From the NCBI GenBank assembly GCA_035560235.1, contig DATMAG010000063.1, forward strand, positions 1 to 64,000: DNA of 64,000 bases. The letters run 5' to 3'. The notes under the pieces are model-generated. The model did not search any database, had not been told where the DNA came from, and saw nothing but the letters and a program-made list of their open reading frames with translations. Positions 42,135 to 51,015 of this stretch are shown here, piece after piece. Positions within the stretch are counted from its first letter, which is position 1. Each line of letters opens with the position of its first letter. Made by a program: the position numbers and the translations under genes. This DNA comes from DASRDU01 sp035560235. GTDB lineage: Bacteria; Acidobacteriota; Blastocatellia; RBC074.

Positions 42135-43253
42135 TCAGTCATCCCCGAACGAAATGCCAAGCTCACGCGCTGAAAGAATGATGTCGGAATCGAGCGGCAC
42201 TGACTTCATTTTGCTGACGGCCTTTTCGAGCGGCACGGTGACGATTTTCGCAGCCTGCAGCGCGACCATCACATTTTTTTCGCCGCGTTCGATGGCTCGC
42301 ACGGCGGCAGCGCCGAAGCGGGTCGAAAGCAGCCGGTCAGAAGTCGTCGGCTGCCCGCCGCGCTGCAGGTGCCCAAGCACCAGCCAGCGCGTTTCGTGTC
42401 CGGTCATTCGCTGAATATTTTCAGCAACGTACTCAGCGATACCGCACAGCTTCGGTTCGCGGCCCGGCTCCTGTTTTTTGAAAAACATCTGCCCGCCCGC
42501 AGGCTTTGCGCCTTCGGCCACGACCACGATGGCGAAGTTGCGATGTGAGCGCCAGCGGTCGCGAATCTTGTGCGCCACGGCTTCGAGCGTGAAGGGGATT
42601 TCCGGCATCAGGATCACATCCGCGCCACCGGCCACGCCTGAATAGAGAGCAATCCAGCCGGCATAACGACCCATCACCTCGACAACCAGCACGCGCTCGT
42701 GCGATTCAGCAGTCGCGTGCAGCTTGTCAATCGCTTCGGTCGCCGTCGTCACCGCCGTATTGAAACCGAAGGTCAGTTCAGTCGCTGCGAGATCGTTGTC
42801 AATCGTCTTTGGCACGCCGACAATCGGAATGCCTTTCTTCGCCAGCCCGTTCGCAATTCGCAGCGTGCCATCGCCGCCGATGCAGACCAGAGATTCAAGC
42901 TTCAGCTTATGAAACTGAGCGACGACCTTGTCTGAGAGGTCAACCAGAATGGTTTCGCCGCGCTTCTCAACCGGAAACTGAAACGGATTGCCGCGATTGG
43001 TCGTGCCGAGAATCGTGCCGCCGAGATGCGCAATGCCGCGCACGTCGAGCGCATCGAGCCGCTGCACGCGGCTTTTATGCAGCAGTCCCTCAAAGCCGCG
43101 TTCGATGCCGTAAACTTCCCAGCCGCGACTCGTCGCCCCTTTGACGACGGCGCGAATCACGGCATTGAGTCCCGGACAGTCACCGCCGCCGGTGACGACC
43201 CCGATGCGTCCGGTTTTCCGGTTCAGCCTGCTGGCCCTGACCTTATCATTCAT
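42135..43253 (-). CDS. 6-phosphofructokinase, ATP-type with a Lys at the PPi site
   Basis: The start is ATG 43253 (372 residues), the first Met before the Gly-rich core; the frame extends further upstream without a family match. A glycolytic kinase. It has GVVTGGGDCPGLNAVIRAVV, CIGGDGTLRIANGL, VGVPKTIDNDL, VVEVMGRYAGWIAL and a C-terminal LGHLQRGGQPTTSDRLLSTR. In GGDGT a Gly fills the position that is Asp in PPi-dependent enzymes, so ATP use is expected. In PKTIDND a Lys occupies a position that is Gly in E. coli PfkA; this mix is typical of group III enzymes. It diverges from the TetR gene. Confidence 0.92.
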   Translation of the reverse strand: MNDKVRASRLNRKTGRIGVVTGGGDCPGLNAVIRAVVKGATSRGWEVYGIERGFEGLLHKSRVQRLDALDVRGIAHLGGTILGTTNRGNPFQFPVEKRGETILVDLSDKVVAQFHKLKLESLVCIGGDGTLRIANGLAKKGIPIVGVPKTIDNDLAATELTFGFNTAVTTATEAIDKLHATAESHERVLVVEVMGRYAGWIALYSGVAGGADVILMPEIPFTLEAVAHKIRDRWRSHRNFAIVVVAEGAKPAGGQMFFKKQEPGREPKLCGIAEYVAENIQRMTGHETRWLVLGHLQRGGQPTTSDRLLSTRFGAAAVRAIERGEKNVMVALQAAKIVTVPLEKAVSKMKSVPLDSDIILSARELGISFGDD

Positions 43254-43384
43254 CGGCGCAAATGTGGCACAAGCCCTGATGAGAGACAAGCAGATCAGGA
43301 GCGGCGGAAAAATCTGTGACGCGAGTCCCGCCGGACAGGCTTTCCGGCTTGCCCGCACCACTGGTGTTATAGTAAAACCCTGTT

Positions 43385-43406
43385 ACTGAATGAGCGTTCA
43401 TTCAGT
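43385..43406. promoter_or_regulatory. FadR-like palindromic operator upstream of the fad regulator
   Basis: ACTGAATGA and TCATTCAGT are perfect inverted arms around GCGT (20 of 22 positions symmetric). It lies 33 bp before the TetR start and about 130 bp from the pfk start. It closely matches the TGAATGA-n4-TCATTCA consensus known for the TetR-type FadR of Bacillus. The likely regulator is the adjacent TetR protein. Confidence 0.85.
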
Positions 43407-43439
43407 AGCCCCCACAGTCCTGAAAGATCCCGGTAATCT

Positions 43440-44090
43440 ATGGAAGGCTCCACGGAAAGCTTGACACCGACAGGTGAAGAGGCGGCCACTGGCCAGACGC
43501 GACCCGTTCACCCGGAAAAATTCACGGCGATACTGCGCGCGGCGACACAGGTGTTTGCGCGTTCGGGCTTCTTCAATTCAAAGGTTGCTGATGTGGCCCG
43601 CGCCGCCGGGGTGGCAGATGGCACGGTCTATCTTTACTTCAGGAACAAGGACGACCTGCTCAGTTCGATCTTCAACGAGGCGATGGATGAGTTCATCAGC
43701 CGCGCCCGCTCGGAACTGGCCGGGATTGACAACCCGCGCGAAAAGCTGCGCCGCTTTGCGCAGCTGCATTTCGAGGCGCTGGAGCGAGACCGCGACGGGG
43801 CCATTGTCTTTCAGATTGAACTGCGTCACACGACGAAGTTCATGGAACTTTTTTCGACCACGAAACTGGCCGAATACCTGCAGATCATGCGCGAGATTCT
43901 GGAAGACGGACAGAGACGCGGCCTCTTTCGCCCGCAGCTCAATGCCCAACTGACAGCCAAGATTCTCTTTGGCGCGCTCGATGAAATGGCGACCAACTGG
44001 GTGCTGAGTCACAACAGCTACCGGCTGTCATCAATGGTCGAGCCGGTCATGGATATTTTCTTCGATGGAGTCAATCAGGCAGGGAAGTAA
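43440..44090 (+). CDS. TetR-family regulator, probable FadR of fatty-acid degradation
   Basis: A 216-residue dimeric repressor. The N-terminal helix-turn-helix (about 25-72) reads ILRAATQVFARSGFFNSKVA then GVADGTVYLYFRNKDDLL, a textbook TetR DNA-binding region. The C-terminal ligand domain (about 80-210) is helical with FQIELRHTTKFMELFS, similar to acyl-CoA-sensing members. It lies directly behind a FadR-like operator and 3 bp before the acyl-CoA ligase gene. The inference is that it represses itself and beta-oxidation genes until long-chain acyl-CoA binds. Confidence 0.92.
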   Translation: MEGSTESLTPTGEEAATGQTRPVHPEKFTAILRAATQVFARSGFFNSKVADVARAAGVADGTVYLYFRNKDDLLSSIFNEAMDEFISRARSELAGIDNPREKLRRFAQLHFEALERDRDGAIVFQIELRHTTKFMELFSTTKLAEYLQIMREILEDGQRRGLFRPQLNAQLTAKILFGALDEMATNWVLSHNSYRLSSMVEPVMDIFFDGVNQAGK

Positions 44091-44093
44091 GCA

Positions 44094-45950
44094 ATGCCGT
44101 CGGGTAGTGAAAAAATCCGGACGCTGATTGAGCTGTTCGATGCCGCGACAGAACGGGAAAGGCTGGGACTGCTGAATTACAAACGCGATGGCCGATGGCA
44201 TGCGATAGCGGCGAGTGAACTGTCAGCGCAGGTACGAACGACAGCGCTCGGACTGCACGCGCTGGGAGTGAAGCCGGGCGATCACGTTGCTTTGCTCGCG
44301 GAAAACAGGCCTGAGTGGACGATGAGCGATCTGGCTGTTCTCAACTGCGCCGCCGCAGACGTGCCGATTCACACTACGCAGGCTCCCGCACAGGTCAGCT
44401 ACATTCTCAATGATGCGGGCGTTGAAGTGATGTTCATTTCAGGCCAGTCACAGTATGACCGCGTGCGCGAGGCGCTGAGTGCGGCCACGAAACTGCGCAC
44501 CATCATCGCCTTCGACCGGATCGAAGCAGCCGATCATCGCCTCATTACTCTGGCTGATGTGCAGCAGCGCGGTCGCGAGGTCGAAGCGGCTGAACCGCAG
44601 CTTTACGAGAACCTGCGCCGCAGCGTGCACCCGGGCAGTCTGGCGACGCTGATTTATACCTCCGGCACAACGGGCGAGCCGAAAGGCGTGATGCTGACTC
44701 ATCACAATCTGATCTCGAACGTGCTGGCCAACAGCGAAAATCTGACCTTGCGGGAAGACGATGTAATCCTGAGCTTCCTGCCGCTGTCGCACATCTTCGA
44801 GCGCGCTGCGCTGTATCTGTACCTGTACTGCCGCACGGCAATTCATTACGCCGAAGGTGTGGATCAGGTCGCGCAGAATCTGAAGGAAGTGCGCCCGCAT
44901 TTTATGACCAGCGTGCCGCGACTGTTCGAGAAGATTTATGCAAAGACGATGGAACAGGCCGAGGCTTCAGGAAAGCTGAAGTCAGCAATTGCACAATGGG
45001 CCATGCGGATCGGCGCGGAATGGGCGGAACTGAAAAGCAGCGGCAGGCCGGTCGGCCTGCTGCTCGGTTTCAGGCACGCGATCGCCGACAGACTGGTCTT
45101 TGCAAAATGGCGCGCGGCGATGGGCGGGCGAATCAGGTATCTGATTTCCGGCGGCGCTCCGTTGTCGGTTGAACTGGCGCGCATCTTTTACGGCGCGGGT
45201 CTGCCGATTCTGCAAGGGTATGGACTGACCGAAAGTTCGCCCGCCATTACAGGCAACATGCCCGACAGCAACCGGCTCGGCTCGGTCGGCAGGCCGCTGC
45301 CGGGCGTGACCGTAAAAATTGCGGCAGATGGCGAAATTCTCTGTCACGGCCCGAACGTGATGTCAGGTTATTACAACAAGCCCGAAGCGACGGCAGAGGC
45401 GCTGGAGATGGATGCGCAGGGCCGCATCTGGCTGCACACTGGCGACATCGGTTATCAGGACGAGGATGGTTATCTGTACATCACCGACCGCAAGAAAGAC
45501 CTGATCAAGACGAGCGGCGGAAAGTACATCGCGCCGCAGCCGATTGAAAACGAGATCAAGCGCAGCCGCTTCGTCAATCAGGTCGTCGTGATCGGCGATG
45601 GACGAAAATTTCCGGTCGCGCTGATCGTGCCGAAGATGGACGCGCTGAAAAGTTACGCTGAACTGAAGGGCATTTCTTACGCTGACGCAAACGAACTGCT
45701 GACGCAGCCGCAGGTGATTGACCTGATCAGACGCCAGGTGGACAAGTTTACGCCCGAACTGGCACACTACGAAAAAATCAGGGCGGTCGCACTGCTCGGC
45801 CACGAACTGACAATTGAAAGTGGCGAACTGACGCCGACGCTGAAAGTCAGACGCCGGGTTGTCGCTGAGAAATACAAGGCGCAGATTGACCGGTTGTATG
45901 CGGAGCAGGAAGAGCGATACGCCAACAGACAGGCAGCCGCTCAGCAGTGA
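44094..45950 (+). CDS. Long-chain fatty-acid--CoA ligase
   Basis: A 618-residue AMP-binding enzyme that activates fatty acids to acyl-CoA, the entry step of beta-oxidation. The adenylation signature is LIYTSGTTGEPKGVMLTH. Others are FLPLSHIFERAALYLY, LPILQGYGLTESSPAIT, WLHTGDIGYQDEDGYLYITDRKKDLIKTSGGKYIAPQP and the C-terminal LTPTLKVRRRVV with the catalytic Lys. It is the long, FAA/FadD15-like form. It lies 3 bp after the regulator gene and upstream of fadN. Confidence 0.95.
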   Translation: MPSGSEKIRTLIELFDAATERERLGLLNYKRDGRWHAIAASELSAQVRTTALGLHALGVKPGDHVALLAENRPEWTMSDLAVLNCAAADVPIHTTQAPAQVSYILNDAGVEVMFISGQSQYDRVREALSAATKLRTIIAFDRIEAADHRLITLADVQQRGREVEAAEPQLYENLRRSVHPGSLATLIYTSGTTGEPKGVMLTHHNLISNVLANSENLTLREDDVILSFLPLSHIFERAALYLYLYCRTAIHYAEGVDQVAQNLKEVRPHFMTSVPRLFEKIYAKTMEQAEASGKLKSAIAQWAMRIGAEWAELKSSGRPVGLLLGFRHAIADRLVFAKWRAAMGGRIRYLISGGAPLSVELARIFYGAGLPILQGYGLTESSPAITGNMPDSNRLGSVGRPLPGVTVKIAADGEILCHGPNVMSGYYNKPEATAEALEMDAQGRIWLHTGDIGYQDEDGYLYITDRKKDLIKTSGGKYIAPQPIENEIKRSRFVNQVVVIGDGRKFPVALIVPKMDALKSYAELKGISYADANELLTQPQVIDLIRRQVDKFTPELAHYEKIRAVALLGHELTIESGELTPTLKVRRRVVAEKYKAQIDRLYAEQEERYANRQAAAQQ

Positions 45951-46018
45951 ATGCTGAGGGCTGAAAGGATCACCCACGCTGATTTTGCAGACAGCGCCTT
46001 CAGTTCCGTGCCCCGTTT

Positions 46019-46411
46019 ATGAGTCATGAAATCGCAGTGATGCTGATTAAGATCGGCGGATTTGCCAATCTCGGCTGGCTGATCTTTCACCTGTTTTTCT
46101 GGCGGCTGTTTGAATGGCGCAGCGAACTGCGCCGCGTCAGCTTCGTCAATCGCAACGTCGTGCAGATTCTCAATCTCTGTCTGAGCTTCTGCTTTCTGTT
46201 CTTTGCCGCCGTTTCGCTCAAACACCCGGAAGCGCTGCTGCGGCCATACCCCGACCTGGGCCATACAGTGCTGGCCGGAATTGCGATCTTCTGGGTGATG
46301 CGACTGGCCGAACAGCCGTTGTTTTTCAGGTTTTCACTGGTCTCAAATGTCTTCTCGTTATTGTTTGCGCTGACCGGGGCCTGTTACGTGCTGCCCTGGG
46401 CGTTGTTATAA
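46019..46411 (+). CDS. Small membrane protein in the fad locus, unknown
   Basis: A 130-residue protein with four hydrophobic segments (about 8-28, 45-65, 80-97 and 104-127). The segments are connected by short charged loops such as FEWRSELRRVSFVNRN. There is no signal for cleavage, so it is an inner-membrane protein with both ends likely cytoplasmic. I know no named family. It lies between the acyl-CoA ligase and fadN genes, so a role in fatty-acid uptake or in handling hydrophobic substrate is possible but unproven. The start ATG 46019 has no strong ribosome site. Confidence 0.75.
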   Translation: MSHEIAVMLIKIGGFANLGWLIFHLFFWRLFEWRSELRRVSFVNRNVVQILNLCLSFCFLFFAAVSLKHPEALLRPYPDLGHTVLAGIAIFWVMRLAEQPLFFRFSLVSNVFSLLFALTGACYVLPWALL

Positions 46412-46426
46412 AAGCCATTTCGGAGA

Positions 46427-46481
46427 GCCACGAAACGCTGCAGGAAAAGTTACCAGTCAGTGACTGGCGTGATTTCGTGGC
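46427..46481. repeat. Nested hairpin before fadN, CCACGAA family, copy 2
   Basis: Outer 9-bp arms GCCACGAAA and its complement (46427-46435, 46473-46481) enclose an inner palindrome CCAGTCA-G-TGACTGG (46453-46467). The outer word matches the palindromes at 2971 and 50920. It ends 19 bp before the fadN ATG, just ahead of the GGAG ribosome site. Confidence 0.65.
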
Positions 46482-46500
46482 CCCACAACCGGAGAATGCT

Positions 46501-48891
46501 ATGCAGATCAAAAAAGCTGCCGTGCTGGGTTCGGGCGTGATGGGTTCCCAGATTGCGGCGCACATTGCCAATGCCGGAATCCCCTGCCTGCTGCTCGACA
46601 TCGCACCGAAGGAACTGACGTCAGAAGAACAGGCCAAAGGGCTGACGCTCGACGCGCCACAGGTGCGCAATCGCATCGTCAGTGCAGGCTGGGAATTTGC
46701 GAGGAAGAACAAACCCGCCGCGCTCTTTTCGCCCGAAGTGGCGAATCTGGTCACGCTCGGCAACTTCGATGATGACCTGGCAAAAATCAAAGACTGCGAC
46801 TGGATCATTGAAGCGATTGTCGAAAACCTCGACATCAAACGCTCGCTTTATGCCCGCGTCGAACAGCATCTGAAACCCGAAGCGATCATTACTTCAAACA
46901 CCTCAGGCATTCCGCTCGCATCGCTCGCCGAAGGCCGTTCAGAGAATTTCAGGCGGCGCTTTCTCGGCACGCACTTTTTCAATCCGCCGCGCTACCTGCA
47001 CCTGATGGAGATCATCACGCAGCCGGATACTGATCCTGAAGTCACCAGGTTTATGGCCGATTTCACTGATCGCGTGCTGGGCAAGGGTGTCGTTTACGCC
47101 AAGGATCGCCCCGGCTTCGTCGCCAATCGCATCGGCAATTTTTCCATGCTCAACGGCTTCAGAGTGATGAGTGAAATGGGGCTGACGTTTGAGGAAGTTG
47201 ACGCGCTGACCGGAACTGTCATCGGTCACGCAAAGAGCGCGAGCTTTCGCACGCTTGATATTGTCGGCCTCGACACGGCATACAATGTCGCGCGCAACCT
47301 TTACAACAGCCTGCCCGATGATGAAATGCGCGAGACCTTCAGAGTGCCCGGATTTATGGAGCAGATGGTTGAGCGCAAAATGCTCGGCGACAAAACCAAA
47401 GGCGGTTTTTACAAAAAAGTCGGCAATGACATTCTGACGCTCGACACCGCGACCTTTGAATATCGCCCGCAGCAGAAAGCAAAGTTCGCTTCACTCGATG
47501 CCGCAAAGCAGCTTGAAAAACTCACCGACCGCCTGCCCGCGCTCGTTTATGCAAAGGACAAGGCCGGAGAGTTTTTGTGGAAGACGATGAGCGAGACTTT
47601 CATCTATGCGGCCAGGCGCATTCCTGAAATCGCTGATAACATCGTCGAAATTGACAACGCGATGAAATGGGGCTTCGCGCACGAACTCGGCGTCTTTGAA
47701 AAATGGGACGCCATCGGCGTTGAGAAATCTGTCGCCCGGATGCGCGAGGAAGGCCGCCCGGTTCCGGACAATATCGAAAAGATGCTCGCCGCCGGAGCAA
47801 AAAGTTTTTACAAAACCGAAAACGGCGTGCGGCATTATTTCGATTTCGCTTCGGGTGAATACAAGCCCGAACACATCCCCGCCGGCGTCATCATTCTGAA
47901 ATCGCTCAAAGACCGCAATCAGGTCATCAAAAAGAATGCGGGCGCGAGCCTGATTGATCTCGGTGACGGCGTCGCGTGCGTTGAGTTTCATGCAAAGATG
48001 AACGCGCTCGGCGGCGATCAGATTTCAATGGTCGGGTTTGCGATCAAAGAGGTCGAGAAGAATTTTGAAGGCCTGGTCGTGGGCAATCAGGGCGAAAACT
48101 TTTCGGCGGGCGCAAACATCATGCTGATGCTGATGGGCGCGCAGGAAGGCGACTGGGATGAAATCAGCATGGCCGTGCGGCAGTTTCAGAATATGACGAT
48201 GAGCCTGCGTTATTCGGCAAAGCCGGTCGTCGTTGCGCCATTCGGCCTGACGCTCGGTGGTGGCTGCGAAATGACGCTGCACGCTGATCGCGCTGTTGCG
48301 GCGGCTGAAACTTACATTGGCCTGGTCGAAGTCGGCGTCGGTCTGATTCCCGGCGGCGGCGGAACAAAAGAGGCCGCCGTGCGAGCTTCTGATGCAGTAG
48401 CTGACAATCCGCAGGCCGATCATTTCAGCTTCCTGCAAAAGTGGTTCGAGAATATTGCGATGGCCAAAGTCGCCACCAGTGCCGTCGAAGCGCAGCACCT
48501 CGGCCTCGTTCGCCATTCAGACCGCATCGTGATGAACAAAGACCGTCAGATTGCCGAAGCGAAACAGACCGTGCTGGCAATGGCGAAGGCCGGATACATT
48601 CAGCCGCAGCCAAAGACAGACGTGCTGGTTTTGGGCGAAGCCGCGCTGACGAAATTCAAGCTCGGCATTCATATGATGAAACGCGGCGGTTACATTTCAG
48701 ATCACGACGCGCTGATCGGAACAAGAATTGCCGAAGTCATCAGCGGCGGCGCAATCACGCATCCGACGCGCGTGTCTGAGCAGTACCTGCTCGATCTTGA
48801 GCGCGAGGCTTTCGTCAGTCTGCTGGCGACAAAGCCCACGCAGGAACGCCTCGCGCACATGCTCAAGACCGGCAAGCCGCTGCGGAATTAG
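46501..48891 (+). CDS. fadN: 3-hydroxyacyl-CoA dehydrogenase/enoyl-CoA hydratase, FadN type
   Basis: The start is ATG 46501 (796 residues) behind GGAG; the frame upstream overlaps the membrane gene. Residues 1-195 are the NAD-binding dehydrogenase domain (AAVLGSGVMGSQIAAHIANAG, NTSGIPLASLAEG, GTHFFNPPRYLHLMEI). Dehydrogenase C-terminal domains follow (about 195-420). Residues 480-700 are an enoyl-CoA hydratase/isomerase domain with VGNQGENFSAGANIM, PFGLTLGGGCEMTLH and EVGVGLIPGGGGTKEA, which includes the catalytic Glu region. This dehydrogenase-first order is that of Bacillus FadN and is opposite to E. coli FadB. It performs the hydration and second oxidation of beta-oxidation. Confidence 0.95.
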   Translation: MQIKKAAVLGSGVMGSQIAAHIANAGIPCLLLDIAPKELTSEEQAKGLTLDAPQVRNRIVSAGWEFARKNKPAALFSPEVANLVTLGNFDDDLAKIKDCDWIIEAIVENLDIKRSLYARVEQHLKPEAIITSNTSGIPLASLAEGRSENFRRRFLGTHFFNPPRYLHLMEIITQPDTDPEVTRFMADFTDRVLGKGVVYAKDRPGFVANRIGNFSMLNGFRVMSEMGLTFEEVDALTGTVIGHAKSASFRTLDIVGLDTAYNVARNLYNSLPDDEMRETFRVPGFMEQMVERKMLGDKTKGGFYKKVGNDILTLDTATFEYRPQQKAKFASLDAAKQLEKLTDRLPALVYAKDKAGEFLWKTMSETFIYAARRIPEIADNIVEIDNAMKWGFAHELGVFEKWDAIGVEKSVARMREEGRPVPDNIEKMLAAGAKSFYKTENGVRHYFDFASGEYKPEHIPAGVIILKSLKDRNQVIKKNAGASLIDLGDGVACVEFHAKMNALGGDQISMVGFAIKEVEKNFEGLVVGNQGENFSAGANIMLMLMGAQEGDWDEISMAVRQFQNMTMSLRYSAKPVVVAPFGLTLGGGCEMTLHADRAVAAAETYIGLVEVGVGLIPGGGGTKEAAVRASDAVADNPQADHFSFLQKWFENIAMAKVATSAVEAQHLGLVRHSDRIVMNKDRQIAEAKQTVLAMAKAGYIQPQPKTDVLVLGEAALTKFKLGIHMMKRGGYISDHDALIGTRIAEVISGGAITHPTRVSEQYLLDLEREAFVSLLATKPTQERLAHMLKTGKPLRN

Positions 48892-48900
48892 GAGGCAGTG

Positions 48901-49512
48901 ATGACGACGACCATGCTTCAGCCGGGGACCGGGCCGAAAGATGCGTTGAGAGCCAGAGTACATCGGTGGACACGCGCTGAGTATCACAAAATGGCCGAAA
49001 TGGGTTTCTTTGCAGGCAAGCGTGTTGAGCTGATCGGAGGAGAGATCATTGAAATGAGTGCAATGGGACGGCCCCACGTAATTGCAGTCAGATTCACCGC
49101 TCAGACTCTGGAGAAGGCATTCGGCAGGGGATGGTTTGTTCAGACTCAGGCGCCGCTGGCTTTGGGTGAAAATGCCGAACCGGAGCCGGATGTCGCAGTA
49201 ATTGCCGGAAACTTTCTTGACTATCAGACAACACATCCGACTTCGGCTGCGCTGATTGTTGAAGTCGCTGATGCGACAATCAGTGAGGATCGCAAATGGA
49301 AAGGGAGCTTTTACGCCAGCGTCGGAATCAGTGATTACTGGGTTCTCAATCTGAAGAAGCGTCAGCTTGAGGTTTATCGTCGGCCAATTCCTGACCAGGG
49401 AGCGCCATTTGATTTTGTGTATGCCGAGCGAATGGTTTTCAACGAGAAAGACAAAACCAGCCTGCTGGCCAAACCAAAAGCCGTGGTCAGGATTGCTGAT
49501 CTGCTGTCGTAA
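48901..49512 (+). CDS. Uma2-family (DUF820) endonuclease-like protein
   Basis: The start is ATG 48901 (203 residues), five bases after AGGAGG; a GTG at 48898 is too close to it. The Uma2 restriction-endonuclease-like fold is shown by the early Glu in KRVELIGGEIIEMSAMGRPH, the PD-type motif in ENAEPEPDVAVIAG, and ALIVEVADATISEDRKWKGSFYA with Glu and Lys, then ISDYWVLNLKKRQLEVYR. Proteins of this family are common in cyanobacteria and acidobacteria and their role is unclear. The ribosome site is shared with the end of fadN, so it is embedded in the fad operon without obvious reason. Confidence 0.9.
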   Translation: MTTTMLQPGTGPKDALRARVHRWTRAEYHKMAEMGFFAGKRVELIGGEIIEMSAMGRPHVIAVRFTAQTLEKAFGRGWFVQTQAPLALGENAEPEPDVAVIAGNFLDYQTTHPTSAALIVEVADATISEDRKWKGSFYASVGISDYWVLNLKKRQLEVYRRPIPDQGAPFDFVYAERMVFNEKDKTSLLAKPKAVVRIADLLS

Positions 49513-49527
49513 CAGCGCAGAAGGAGA

Positions 49528-49661
49528 ATGTCAGCCTGAAGCTCCCAAAGTTTCTCCGTCAGTGTTCATTTCAGCGTGAGCCGGTCTGAAGGCTGGCGAT
49601 TCTTTTCGGGCCGACGCTGCTGCTCTTTCTGATTTTTACGCTGATCCGTCTTGTGCGGTGA
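49528..49661 (+). pseudogene. Possible remnant of a small membrane protein gene
   Basis: AAGGAGA precedes ATG 49528. After a one- or two-base frame change near 49534 the sequence reads LKLPKFLRQCSFQREPV. It then meets a TGA at 49587 and continues RLAILFGPTLLLFLIFTLIR to a stop at 49661. The last segment looks like a genuine membrane helix. Two disruptions in 45 codons suggest decay, but the stretch is so short that chance is possible. Confidence 0.25.
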
Positions 49662-49693
49662 AGCGCTGATTAACCAATTGAGGAGATGATTTT

Positions 49694-50905
49694 ATGCGTG
49701 AAGCAGTCATAGTTAATGCGCTCCGCACCGCTGTGGGCAAAGCGCCGAAAGGCACGCTCAGAGGCACGCGGCCTGATGATATGGCGGCGGCAGCCGTCAG
49801 GGAGTTGCTGGCGCGCGCGCCTGAAATGAAGCCGGAAGAAGTTGAGGACATCGTCATCGGCTGCGCGACGCCTGAAGCGCAGCAGGGCATGAATATGGCC
49901 CGTCAGATTGGTTTGCTGGCCGGATTGCCGGTGACGACTTCGGCGATGACGATCAATCGTTTCTGTTCATCGGGCCTGCAGGCGATTGCGATTGCGGCGG
50001 AACACATCATCTGCGGTTCGGCTGAAGTCGCCATCGGCGGCGGCGCTGAATCAATGTCCATGCTGCCGATGGGCGGCTATAACCTCTCGCCGAATCCGAC
50101 GCTGGTGGATACTTATCCTGACGTTTATCTGAACATGGGACTGACGGCTGAAAACGTCGCCCGTAAATATGGAATTACCCGCGAACGGGCCGATGAATTT
50201 GCCGTCCGGTCGCATCAGAACGCGGCGGCGGCGATTGATGGCGGCAAATTCAAGGACGAAATTGTGCCGTTGAAAATCACGAGCCGCGAGGTTTCGGCTG
50301 CGGCAGTGATGGGCGGCAAAGCGCCGAAGGAGAGATACAGGGTCACTGAAACGGTCTTCGACACTGACGAAGGTGTGCGGCGCGACACTTCGATGGAAGG
50401 GCTGGCAAAACTCAAACCGGTCTTTCATGTCAAAGGAACCGTGACCGCTGGCACTTCGTCGCAGATGTCTGATGGCGCGGCGGCGGCGCTGGTGATGTCA
50501 CGCGAACGCGCCGAGGCGCTCGGCCTGAAACCGATGGCGCGGTTTGTCTGTTACGCGACGGGCGGCGTCGCGCCTGAAGAGATGGGCATTGGCCCGGTCG
50601 TGGCGATTCCGAAGGCGCTCAGGCTGGCCGGACTCAAAGCTGATGACATTGGCCTGATCGAACTCAACGAAGCGTTCGCCGTGCAGTCGCTCGCAGTGAT
50701 CAAAGAGCTTGGCCTTGATCTCGAACGCATCAACGTCAACGGCGGCGCAATTGCGCTTGGTCATCCGCTGGGTTGCACGGGCGCGAAGCTGACGGCGACG
50801 CTGCTTTATGAAATGAAGCGGCGGGGCGTCAGATACGGCATGGTGACGATGTGCGTTGGCGGCGGGATGGGCGCAGCGGGCATTTTTGAAAATCTGATGG
50901 TTTAG
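49694..50905 (+). CDS. fadA: Acetyl-CoA C-acyltransferase (3-ketoacyl-CoA thiolase)
   Basis: A 403-residue thiolase that cleaves 3-ketoacyl-CoA to acetyl-CoA and a shortened acyl-CoA. The nucleophilic Cys lies in TINRFCSSGLQAIAIAAEHI. GGGAESMSMLPMGGYNLSPN, LNEAFAVQSLAVIKELGLD, GGAIALGHPLGCTGAKLT (catalytic His) and MVTMCVGGGMGAAGIFE (second Cys) complete the active site. GAGGAG precedes the ATG. It follows fadN with the Uma2 gene between, and fadE is next. Confidence 0.96.
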   Translation: MREAVIVNALRTAVGKAPKGTLRGTRPDDMAAAAVRELLARAPEMKPEEVEDIVIGCATPEAQQGMNMARQIGLLAGLPVTTSAMTINRFCSSGLQAIAIAAEHIICGSAEVAIGGGAESMSMLPMGGYNLSPNPTLVDTYPDVYLNMGLTAENVARKYGITRERADEFAVRSHQNAAAAIDGGKFKDEIVPLKITSREVSAAAVMGGKAPKERYRVTETVFDTDEGVRRDTSMEGLAKLKPVFHVKGTVTAGTSSQMSDGAAAALVMSRERAEALGLKPMARFVCYATGGVAPEEMGIGPVVAIPKALRLAGLKADDIGLIELNEAFAVQSLAVIKELGLDLERINVNGGAIALGHPLGCTGAKLTATLLYEMKRRGVRYGMVTMCVGGGMGAAGIFENLMV

Positions 50906-50919
50906 TCAATAAATCAATT

Positions 50920-50994
50920 CAGCCGCGAATTCACACGAATCTGCACGAATCAGGCAAAGAACCATTCGTGATAATTCGTGTCAGTTCGTGGCTG
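50920..50994. repeat. Dispersed palindrome, CCACGAA family, copy 3
   Basis: The arms 50920-50950 and 50964-50994 are inverted copies at 25 of 31 positions with a 13-nt loop. The outer word CAGCC(A/G)CGAA is shared with 2971-3071. It lies between fadA and fadE, 14 bp after the fadA stop, and could reduce or stabilise the transcript there. Confidence 0.7.
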
Positions 50995-51015
50995 AAAGAG
51001 AAAGGGAATAAAACT

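Noticed and set aside
46114..46500. Extension of FadN by 129 codons
   Set aside because: It lies in another frame over the membrane protein gene. ATG 46501 has a ribosome site and begins exactly at the Rossmann fold.
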